Source: Haliclona indistincta (lineage: Eukaryota; Porifera; Demospongiae; Haplosclerida; Chalinidae). Taken from it: a DNA stretch of 64,000 nt. The stretch spans positions 248,001 through 312,000 of the forward strand of contig OZ024785.1 in the NCBI GenBank assembly GCA_964017065.1. The letters are read 5' to 3'. The translations under genes were made by a program, and so were the position numbers. Below the pieces are notes generated by a model. The model did not search any database and was not told the origin of the DNA. It saw nothing but the letters and a program-made list of their open reading frames with translations. Below, one piece after another: positions 1 through 9,272 of this stretch (position 1 is its first letter; every line of letters begins with the position of its first letter).

Positions 1-1279
1 AATCATACGCCAAGTCAGTCTGATCAGTATTGCAGTGAATGGCATGATAACAAAGTTTAATCTTTTGTAGGTACCTGTGATACAGAACCAGTACTAGTAC
101 ATAGTGATCGTTTCTTCCTCTGTGGAGTTTAAACAAACATACTGTAGCAAACAATAATATTGCACTTCATTTACCTGCCACATTTGTTCCATTATCACTT
201 TATTCTCCGCCACTCTCTTTCTGATATTTTTCTCATAACAACTCAACTCTGGCTATAATTACAATTGCAATACATCGAGAAAGCATAATTTATACATACT
301 TTAAGTTACGCCGGTTGTACTATAATACTACTAAATATTCATTGAGAAAATATAAACTTACTTCATAGTCACTATCATCATCTTCCTCTTCCTGGCTGAT
401 AAATTGTACAATCTCTCTTAAGAATTTGATGTTTTCCTTAGTTGCTACTGGAGCTAAAATTAATGCATAATAGTTAGGCGTATACATGCATGAAACATGA
501 AAGCAATAATTTTAGCCAACCGTTCTTCTGATGCAGTGCCCTGGATTCCCTTGGCTTCTTGTCTAAATTTTAATGAAAAATTTAGATAACTTGTTCAAAA
601 ATTTTATGCTTTACACGATAAAATTTTAGTGTACCAGCGCGCGCTCATCTTACCTAGCTCGGCTTGAAGATTGCTGATCTGAGCCTTCTTAGCCACGATA
701 GCTTGACGGGCATCGGCAAGCTCTTCTTCAAGCTCTTTTATTCTTGAGCTGGCTTGCTGGGTTGTATCAGCTGCAGGCTTTATTGACTAAAGAATTGCTT
801 GGGACATTGCCTGTAAGCTTGCTTTTTGTGCAGCCTCCTTTTCCACTTTGTCACTATTCTTTGCCTCCTTCTTTTTCTTGCCAGCCTGTTTTTCCTGACG
901 CCCTGCTGATTTGCCACTAGCCGCCTTCGCAGATGGTTTTCTAGCTCTCTTTGATGGTGGCGGGCCCGGGGGTGAGCTAGTATGGTCGTCGTTTGGTCTT
1001 CCGTTGTCATCAATAAAGTCCTCCAGGTATTCTTTAGAGTCTACAAGTGTTACAAAGTGTTAAGTATGCTATCCACATGCCATTCTGTCAAATTTACTTA
1101 CTAGACGCTGCCAGAATTCGCGCCTTGTACCTGTTGGCGGGTTTTTTCCAGTAAGCAGTAGCGCTTACTGGAAAGTTGGCTGGCAGAGCACTGGGAGTAA
1201 TCACCCAGGACGCCGGGATAACAGTAAGGCTTTGGTCTTCCGACCATTCCGCGACAACATACGAGAGAGACGTCGACAT
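1..1279 (-). CDS. BEN-family gene, 5' part (runs off the left edge; contains an in-frame stop)
   Basis: Exons are joined by GT-AG sites on the minus strand. Exon 1 (about 1279-1102) starts at MSTSLSYVVAEW and carries a small module ending in YWKKPANRYKARI. Exon 2 (1040-654) encodes a Lys/Ala-rich stretch, then a coiled coil (ELEEELADARQAIVAKKAQI). Later exons lie near 560-485, 450-360, 250-175 (ending EQMWQ) and 120-74, and the last visible exon starts TDLAYD at the window edge. The [11 protein letters not shown], basic RKKRS and TDL exons are each matched by exons of the BEN gene at 9273-12123, which ends in a BEN domain, so this gene probably did too, beyond position 1. BEN domains bind DNA and chromatin factors in the nucleus. 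Exon 2 holds an in-frame TAG at 789-787, so this copy is broken unless an unseen splice skips it. Its start lies about 143 bp from the divergent transposase gene. Confidence 0.6.
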
Positions 1280-1421
1280 TGAAACTTGTTTGCTGTAGCA
1301 GTACGAGTGTAGCGGCTGTAGAAGCCCGCGCTTTTTCAAACGTACGTAGGTGTGGTCTGCAGATCGCTTAGTTACGACTCATCGCTTCAACTAATAAGGC
1401 TGTACTAGCTAGCGCGCGCTG
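1280..1421. promoter_or_regulatory. Shared head-to-head promoter interval
   Basis: Only about 142 bp separate the probable start codons of the minus-strand BEN-family gene and the plus-strand Tnp2 gene, so both must be driven from this interval or from within the first exons. It is GC-richer than the surroundings (an agcgcgcgct stretch just before the plus-strand ATG). No TATA box is evident. Promoter function is inferred from gene arrangement only. Confidence 0.4.
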
Positions 1422-4400
1422 ATGAGTGAAAGTTTGCCCAAAAAGTCCCGTGGTCCATATCGCCAGTCGATAAGGCCTAGTCGCCAGACTCGCTACAATC
1501 GTCGCAAAAGAGCAGAGCGACAGATGATGGTCAGCGGCGATTTAACGAGCGATTCTGGACCAGGAGTGCTGAGTCAGGAAGAAATGCTGCCCAGCGCTCT
1601 CATGTATAACGAGGCAGAAGCAGATACCAGCACTGACTATGCAAGTGGTGACTATGAGTTAACCGTTGAACCTGTTGAAGGTATCATTTTTTAGCTAGAA
1701 CTTCAAATTCACTAGTATTTGTACTATAATTATCCTACAGTGGACTCTCAAGTTGAGTCTGCCTCGCTGTCTGAGTCATCCGGATCCCATCATGTTGAGC
1801 CAGGTGGGTTATTTATGATAGTTAATTATAACAGCCAGCTAATCTACTGCTGCTTTTTAGTCAGTACTAGCTGTACTACTCCGAATGAAGCTACCAATGC
1901 CAGTACTAGTGCTAGTGAACCTATTGAGTCTACTGAGTCTACTGAATCGAATCCATTATATCCTGACTCCCGTGTTTCAGCAGATGTTAGTCAGTTGATG
2001 CTCCGTAGCTATTTTTGTCGGCATCACTTGACCAAGCAAGCACAAAAAGATTTACTTAGTTTGCTGCAAATTCATCTTCCACCATGCTCAACTACTATGA
2101 CAAAGTCATTGTATCTGTTTGAAAATTATCAGTCAGTAGCTTCATCTGAAATTGAGACTGTTGAGCCAGAAGAACATCCATTCTGTGGCAAATGCTACAT
2201 GCCTATCGCTAAACAGTCGTCTCTCTGCCCCAATGTTCAATGTCAAAATAAAGCTATTAAACATCCAACTTTCATAAAGTTGTCCATTGCTGAGCAGCTG
2301 AGGACACTGTTAAAACGTAAGACTATGATAGTATCGCTATGCTGATGTAGCTGTGAGTGTTATTTTAATTTTATGCAGGAAAAGACATTTCCAAACATAT
2401 TCAACAGCATCATGTCCAGCAATGTCAGAGATCTGGTGCAGACATTATGTCTGGACAATTGTACCAAAATATGTTAATGGTATGATGCATGCAAATGAAA
2501 ATAAATTCCGTATAATGCAGTTTTACGTGCAGGAATGCCAAGCTAGTCATGACCATGCAACAACTAACTACCCAACCACTCTTTCTTTGCTGATGAACTC
2601 TGATGGAGTAGATGTTTTCAAGTCGTCAAAGTTTTCCATGTGGCCGGTTCTATTCATGATTAACGAGCTCCCATTTTCAGAGAGGTAAGCAAAATAGTAA
2701 TGATGATCAATGCCAAAAATAAATTTGCTTAAAGGAGACAACCTAAAAATATGATATTGGCTGGACTATGGGGTTCACAAGTCAAGCCATCCATGCAGTT
2801 ATACATGGTGCCAATATGTGCCATGCTCAAGAACCTTGAGTCTGCAGGTGTATAACGAAATTATTATGTGTGGATACAATTGTATACATAATATTATTAT
2901 AGGCATTGAGGTACAGCCATTTGGGACAGAGCAGCCTTTCAATTTAAAGGTGGTGCTACTTGGCTGCGCAGGTGACCTTCCTGCAAGGGCGATGTTACTC
3001 AATATGATGCAGTTCAATTCGTACTATGGTTGCAATTTTTGCAAGCTGAGTGGGAAAAACATCAGTACAGATAAAGGAGGCCATGTGCAAGTTTTTCCAT
3101 ACACAACCAAAGACTTAGTACTGCGATCAAAAGAGGTTTGGTATGCTGACGCTGAAAAGGCAACTTCAAGTTCACCTGTGAGTATATTAATAATAATAAG
3201 TATTATACTTATACCATGCATGCCTACCAGCTAGGAGTGTATACCATAATTTTATAGTAAGTAGCTGTATAGCTGCTGACCATTGTAGCTGCTGACCCGG
3301 GCCTCTTCCCACCTATTGATACGCTATATATGCCTACCCACACGGTGTTTTGTGAATACACAATTTTATTTAGGTGGATGGATTAAGAGGTCTGTCCTGG
3401 TTGATGTCACTGCACAGTTTCGACATCACCAAAGGAGTATCTCCTGACTACATGCATTGTGCCTGCCTTGGGGTATCAAAGCTAATGATTGGTCTGTGGA
3501 CGAACACGACAAGGTGTCGACAGACTGAACATGACCTCCATAAGAGCATTGGTGCAATCGACATTAATGTTACTAACATCAAGACTCCAACGGAGATAAC
3601 CCGAAAGCCTAGAGGGCTTGGTGATGTCCATCACTGGAAAGGTTGTGCATGTGTCATGCATTCATGAAAATCCTGTGATCTTAGCTTATTAGTGGACCGT
3701 ACATAGTTATCATTATGGTTAAATTTTCATTCATGCAGCTTCCGAGTACAGAGCATGGACACTATATTATGCTTTGCCACTCTTGAATGGGCACTTGTCA
3801 GAGAAATTCATTGACCATTTTATGTTGTTCTCTGAAGCACTGTGGCTGTTGCTGCAGACTGCACCATCTCCAAATGATATAGATAAAGCAGAATGCCTCA
3901 TGGATACATTTTGCTTTGAGTTTACTGCTCTTTACGGTAATAAACATGTGGATATTCAGCTGCAATATGTACATGCTTCAACTTACAGGTGAAAGGTACT
4001 GCACAGCCAACCTGCACATCCTCCGGCACTTTGCACAATCTGTTAGGTATCTAGGCCCATTGTGGGCTCACTCAACATTCCCTTTTGAGGATGCCAATGG
4101 ATGGCTAACAGAACTTTTCAATGGATCTCGAAATCCACCTAAAGAGGTAATTGCCAATTGCATGCATCGCTGTGCAAGTTAGTTTTGTTTGCTTTTATTT
4201 AGATTGTAAAATCATTCATTGAGCGGCAGCGCCTCTGTGCTGAGGTAGAGCTTACCAACTGTGATGAAGAGGTAGACAACTTCTTCACTCAAGTTTTTTC
4301 AACAGGAGCAAGGTATTATTAATTTTAATACATAACAACATGGTATAATAAGCATTATTTTTACTGTGACAGACATAGCATCAAAGCTACAGCTGGACCC

Positions 4401-4927
4401 AAGCATTTTGTGCTGGGAAATTTCTCTGCACTAACAAGAGAGGAGGAGTCATTGATTAAAACCCATGTGGGTAATGAAGTTCAGGTCCAGCTTGGCAGTG
4501 CACTTGCATATGGAAGGCTGCTCTTGAATGGTATTATATATACCAATTCAAACTATAGGCCAGATGCACTCAAATGTGATGCAATGATTTGCTTTAGTGG
4601 CAATTTCATTGGTGAGGCATTAAAGTTTGTGAGTTACTGCACATCAAACTGCACATGCTTTGGTAATGACCAAAAATGCCACCATGTTGTCATCGTGCGC
4701 CAACTGATGACAATGCCAACAAAAGCGACGCACATCAAAGTTGCCAATTATTCACAAAGGTATAATAATAATTATTATTGAATAATAGTTGGATTGTAAT
4801 TGCATTGTGCAGTGGTGGACTCAGAGTATTTTATACTCACGAGATAGTAACAAAGGCTGTCATTGTTTCTACAGATAACTACAAGTACATTGCACAACTT
4901 CCTAATATGCTAGAAAGAAACTTATAG
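1422..4927 (+). CDS. Tnp2/DUF4218 (EnSpm/CACTA-type) transposase, 13 exons, apparently intact
   Basis: I assembled 13 exons: 1422-1680, 1741-1803, 1861-2316, 2379-2479, 2521-2684, 2735-2847, 2903-3177, 3374-3641, 3739-3936, 3989-4146, 4203-4312, 4373-4759 and 4813-4927. They sum to 2667 nt (888 aa plus stop), every junction keeps frame, and every intron is GT...AG (41-196 nt). In order: a basic N-terminus (RYNRRKRAERQ); a Ser/Thr/Glu-rich linker; a Cys pair motif CGKC...CPNVQC near aa 215-234, a likely zinc site; the Tnp2 core with NSDGVDVFKSSK and WPVLFMINELP (about aa 320-347), GCAGDLPAR and GVSPDYMHCACLGV (about aa 500); then a DUF4218-like block HILRHFAQSVRYLGPLW (about aa 641). The family catalyses cut-and-paste transposition with acidic active-site residues; the Asp in NSDG and GDLPAR are candidates. 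No nonsense or frameshift was found, unusual in this TE-rich window. Terminal inverted repeats were not located. Confidence 0.85.
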
Positions 4928-5150
4928 TTCTTGTACATATACTACATTAATAGTAATAATGTCTGTATTCATTATAATCATAATTATAATAATGAATGAA
5001 TAAATTTATTATGATAACTATAATTGTACTGAGCTATAATAGATATAAACGTGCAGATTATCTTGAACTGGCTGAATGGGATCAAGTCGGCTAGCTGATC
5101 TCCTTTATTTTCTGCAGCAGAATTAAAAACACATTATAATTACAATAGCA
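4928..5150. other. AT-rich 3' flank of the transposase gene
   Basis: This stretch is very AT-rich (ataataatgaatgaataa) with possible polyadenylation-like AATAAA-type runs. I see no coding signal. It could hold the element end, but no inverted match to the 5' side was recognised. Confidence 0.4.
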
Positions 5151-5450
5151 TTATACATGTGACATGCATAATAGCCCCATGTGCATGTTTTAACATGCAT
5201 GTAGCATGCATGTTAAAACATGCATGTTTTAACCTGCATGTAACATGCATGATAGCCTCACATGCATGTTTTATTTATAGTATAACATGCATGTTACAGT
5301 TTCAACTTGCATGTAACATGCATGATAGCCTCACATGCATGTTTTATTTATAGTATAACATGCATGTTACAGTTTCAACTTGCATGTAACATGCATGTTA
5401 TAATCAAACATGCATAAAATTGTTTGTAACATGCTTGTAACATGTATGGT
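5150..5450. repeat. ACATGCATGT-rich palindromic repeat array with a ~74-bp tandem unit
   Basis: The self-complementary decamer acatgcatgt and its variants recur every 10-25 bp. Inside it a longer unit (from tgcatgtaacatgcatgata to cagtttcaac, about 74 bp) is repeated twice nearly exactly from about 5228. The short plus-strand ORF here (Met/His/Cys-rich) is only the repeat translated. Related arrays lie at 8860-9190, 46830-47180 and 62175-62520. Confidence 0.8.
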
Positions 5451-5894
5451 TTTTTCCATAGGGAAGCTGGCAACTAATACAAAATCTAAGGCTTCTACAA
5501 TAGGAATGTAATGAGAGTGGTCACCATCAGGTGGGCAGTGTCAAGTAGCAACATCCACATCAGATAAACCTCATAGTTGGCTGCTAGTTGAGCTACTACT
5601 AGTCATCGCCTACTTATCACAAGATGTCACAAGTCTACCTTAAATAAAATGTTGCAATCATCAGTCATAAATGACCAAATGGTGTCGACAAGACTTTTGG
5701 AGAATGGTCACCAAGTATCTGATGATTTTATTGACAGTCCCAATTCCTTGAGATTGAAGGCCCTTCATTTCAGCATCGAAAATTAATAGAATACTGGCAA
5801 ATGCTTCATCGTTTAGAACAATGCCTATATTCAGGTTTGAAACAAGATAGTATAATAGTACATACAGTGGTGCGATGATCAATATTAATAATAA

Positions 5895-6420
5895 TCCAAT
5901 AGACCATCTACAGACAGCACAAAGGGGGTGAATGAAGCATGACGATCAGCAGCAGCCTGATTGTATTTTCTTTTCTAACTCAGCTGATTTCAACACTGCT
6001 TGTACGGATCTTCCCACATAGGACTGAGCGTCAGTGTGTACCACACGAATGTCAAACAACGCTGCAGTCTGAGGCTGCCATACTCCTCTAATGCTGAGAT
6101 CGGCCACCAGAGCATTGATTCCCCATCTGATTCTCGCACAATGGGTTCGCGAACTACATCTCTGTAGGCCAAAGCTGCCATGTCGCCAAGTGCATCACGC
6201 ACCTCATTATGCCGTTGTGTTACCAGGCCACCTTTCTTACAGTCTAAGGCATGGCCTAGAGTAAACAATTCACCACAGCCATCACATACGGAAGGCATTG
6301 ATAGAAGGGATCTACCATATCTCATAGCCAAAGCATCACGGAATTCACCAGCTGAAAGATCAAAATGGTGTTTAGCAACAGGCAACACATTGAGCCAACT
6401 TGATGATTTTCCGGCTACCC
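5895..6420 (-). pseudogene. Non-LTR retrotransposon (LINE) C-terminal fragment
   Basis: The minus-strand reading has WLNVLPVAKHHFDLSAGEF, CDGCGELFTLGHALDCKKGG, LVTQRHNEVRDALGDMAALA and VVREPIVRE, a Cys/His-containing block I know as the C-terminal part after the reverse transcriptase in metazoan non-LTR elements. After DGES the frame shifts: VADLSIRGVWQPQTAALFD, TDAQSYVGRSV and ASFTPFVLSVDG continue in another frame. It is therefore a 5'-truncated, frameshifted remnant with no RT domain in place. The same remnant recurs in copy C at 59235-59740 but is absent from copy B. Confidence 0.75.
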
Positions 6421-6464
6421 ACCCTCCAAAATTTCAACCTTGTAAGGAAAAACAATGAAAAATA

Positions 6465-7452
6465 CTTACTCTAACTGCAATGCGGCTTCCACTCACTATA
6501 ATTTATTTGCCCAATTTACCTCCACTGCCTTAACCCCCATCTGTTGTTGCTGTATGGCTCTTGAATCATAACATTATTCGGTATCAATGATTGTTCTGAC
6601 TGTAAAATTAGACTGTGCCGACGGACTGGACAAACTGCAGTTTTGTTTATAGCACATTTGCCAAGATACTTGATGAGCCTATTTGTCGTAATGATTATAC
6701 ACAGAAAGAAGGTGACTGATAGGTTTTTGGCCGCTGTAGCGCCTGCTTTAATATTTGGTCTCATCCTGACTGCCGAGATTTTCTGTTTTACAGCGAACCT
6801 AGAGCTAGAAGGCTGCTGCTGATGGTACGAGCTAGTAGGGGATGCAGAGTAGGTAGATAGTTATGTAACAGAGCTGGATGGTATAACCAGGATCAATCTC
6901 ACTCCAATATTTCTCCTCTTTTTTAGCACATTTCTTGCGACGGTCATAGCACTATAATAAGTATAAAATTGTGTGGAAAGCACTTGATTTAAGAGCACTA
7001 GATTTACCAAACAGCCTTTCTGAGGCATAAATACATCGAAATCTAGTAGAATGCTATGCAAATCAGTGAATTAGCAGTCCCGGCATGGAGCACCGAAATG
7101 TATACGTAGACGTTAGTTGCACATGACGAAAGATTTGTTATGTAGTACATGCATGTAACGTAATTGGAGGAGTGGTTTTATCGCAACCACAGTTATGCAA
7201 ACACCCAATGTCTACCATGTAATAACTGTGTCCGTAACAAAAACAGTTGAAGGAAGTATATTACATTAATAATCTTTTTGAGTCAATCACAAAAGCCCAG
7301 GAGGCCAGGCTGTCATCCACAGGCCGAGGTCGACTGGAGGGCTCTCCCATCACTCTTGCCTTAGTCTGCAGCCTGGCCTGTGGAGACTTGCCCTCCTGGG
7401 AAGCTTGATCCAGCCGTTGGAAAAGATCGTCCACTATAGCTGGGACCTCCAC
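6465..7452 (-). other. Unrecognised exon-like pieces of the mosaic segment
   Basis: Two minus-strand stretches look coding but match no family I know. One, ending in a good donor (gtaagta) at about 6465, reads VNWANIVSGSRIAVR in copies B and C; the A copy has extra bases just before it (ataatttatttgcc) and is disturbed. The other (7261-7452, 63 codons) reads MEVPAIVDDLFQRLDQASQ and is preserved nearly unchanged in all three copies (45230-45421, 60563-60754). Between them lie AT-rich non-coding bases. Conservation across copies may reflect recent duplication rather than selection. Confidence 0.35.
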
Positions 7453-7759
7453 GAAAGTGGCTTAGTGACGATATTTTCCCTGTTGCTTTCATCACTAGAC
7501 ATAAAATGACTAGGACAATATCTTTGTCCTCTTCTGCTTCTTTGTCTGAGCACTAGATTTTTTTAATGTGGATATTCTTTTATCACTACATTATTGTTCA
7601 TACCCTCCCCTTCCTCTCCCTTCTCTTCCTTGTGAGGTTGGAGCTGGTGAGACCTTTCTTCTGGGCACTTTCGGCCTCACATTTAGTTCTGTAAAATCTG
7701 TATGCTGCGTCAATTAAATAATAATAATTATTATTATTTTTGTTGCTGGCATCATTACC

Positions 7760-8010
7760 TTTGATGATCTTGTACAGACTCTCTCTCCCTTAATCTCAAA
7801 GAATAGAGCTTCTTTCGTAAGTGTAGCTTATTTTCGTTTGTAACTAGTCGGACAGCTTCTTCCAAACTGCTACTGGGTCAACTGGATCTCCAAGCATGTA
7901 TAAGTGTGGGATCCACAGAGAGTACTATGTGTGCTAGCTCACTGTCGTGACGAGCAACAAACTTAGTCTTTAGCTTCAGCACTAGCGTCATCCACACTCC
8001 CATCGGCAGT
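7760..8010 (-). pseudogene. Ty1/copia-type gag (UBN2-like) fragment
   Basis: Read on the minus strand with one frame change: ARHDSELAHIVLSVDPTLIH, then GDPVDPVAVWKKLSD, then NENKLHLRKKLYSLRLRER. The pattern of LSVDP, GDP...VW..L and the Leu/Arg-rich KLYSLRL helix matches the capsid-type gag of copia elements. It lacks the zinc knuckle and everything downstream. Immediately upstream (8010-8062) IELETSRKVKGSRNYCR matches a piece of the Mutator-like fragment at 49560-49620, so two TE classes abut here. Copies: 45730-45985 and 61065-61345. Confidence 0.55.
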
Positions 8011-8240
8011 AATTTCTTGACCCCTTAACCTTGCGGGATGTTTCCAGCTCAATACACTACTATAATTCACAAACAGCTAGGTCGAAGTACAATAGAACTT
8101 ACTTTAGGAGTCCATATAGCCAGGCACGTCATACCAGTTGCCCACTCTACACATAATAAGCCTCACCGATGATGTGGCGACTATTATTATTATTACTACT
8201 ACTATTTTCAGATACTATTGTGCATAATTATAGTCTACCT

Positions 8241-8720
8241 GATTGCTTCTTAATCTCATCCAGCTGCTTATTCAGCTCCTTCTTTTCGTCCCTCAGTTTG
8301 TTCTCTTTGTCCCTCACCTTGTTGTCTTTGTCCAACAGCTTGTCCTCTTTGTTCCTCAGATGCTTTTTTCATCCCTCAAATATTGAATATCAGTTAGTTT
8401 ACATATAGTTTACCTGTTGCACAATCAGATTTGCAATTGCACATGCTAGATTGAAACTCTTTCAATGGATTGGATAGAATTGCAGCCTCCTGTGGTGATT
8501 ATGACCTTGTCGTTCTCCCATCCCTCCGCAGTCAAATTCACACCTCCTTCAAAGGGCTCAGGATCTCCTTGTATCGTCTCAGGCGAGGAAATTGGACCCT
8601 CGTCGCTCAACCACAACACATGGTATACGGTGAAAGTCAGTAGACGTCCGATCAATCCGTGGAATTCGGACACTGACTACATCACCTTGGGAAAATGTTC
8701 TGACTCCTCCCTCTGGTCTA
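8241..8720 (-). pseudogene. KRBA2-like (integrase-type) C-terminal tail plus coiled coil
   Basis: Minus-strand pieces in order: GDVVSVRIPRIDRTSTDFHR and IPCVVVERRGS, then in shifted frames PEPFEGGVNLTAEGW and EAAILSNPLKEFQ, then MCNCKSDCAT with a good donor, then a charged coiled coil (LRDEKKHLRNKEDKLLDKD). The first motif is shared with 29756-29862, and the whole order resembles the tail of KRBA2-like integrase proteins from cnidarians and sponges. The frame changes occur in all three copies, so it was already dead before the segment multiplied. Copy A alone has lost one T in the run at about 8362, which breaks the coiled-coil frame kept in B and C. Confidence 0.5.
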
Positions 8721-8859
8721 CTTGTCCACCATTACTGTACTCACCCTATGAAAAAAGACATACATGTTATTATTTTAAAAATAACTTACTTAAGTGTACA
8801 ACCGCCCATTTGATTAAATCATGTAGAAGCATCACGCAGAGTGCCCCAGCTGCTGTATA

Positions 8860-9190
8860 GAGTTACATGCATGCTACATGTAAATTACCAGCAATAATAT
8901 ACGTTGATACCATGCATGTTACATGCATGTAAATTTTTCTTTCAATTGAATTTTTACATGCTTGTTACATGGAAGATTTATGTAACATGCAAGGATTTGG
9001 GACGTTTTATGCATGTTTTATGATTGTTTCAACATGCATGTAACATGTTTTTTTAACTTGCATGTCACATGCTTGTTTAAAGAGTTGTAACAAGCATGTT
9101 GCATGCATGTTTACACTTGATTGTAGGCATGCATGGTCTATGCATGTTACATACATGTACATGTCATGTTGGAATGCATGCATAATATGA
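8860..9190. repeat. acatgcatgt-type palindromic repeat array, copy A
   Basis: Dense variants of tacatgcatgtaaca and tgcatgttacatgcat, lying between the KRBA2-like fragment and the last BEN exon. The same array is carried by copies B (46830-47180) and C (62175-62520), so it moved with the segment. Confidence 0.8.
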
Positions 9191-9272
9191 CAACATTATT
9201 AATAATTGTTTTTGAAACTCTAATTATTAATACACAGTATACTATACGTAGTTTGCTCCTATAGTCATGCAG

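Noticed and set aside
1422..4927. Several separate short genes
   Set aside because: The individual ORFs join through GT-AG introns into one frame of exactly 889 codons with consecutive Tnp2 and DUF4218 motifs.
5159..5353. Cys/His/Met-rich small protein
   Set aside because: It is the translation of the acatgcatgt repeat array.
8169..8408. Leu/Ser-rich plus-strand ORF resembling a membrane protein (also in copies B and C)
   Set aside because: It is the shadow of a charged coiled coil on the minus strand.
8465..8860. Plus-strand ORF of 131 codons repeated in all three segment copies
   Set aside because: It lies antisense to the KRBA2-like tail, whose motifs and donor site are recognisable on the minus strand.
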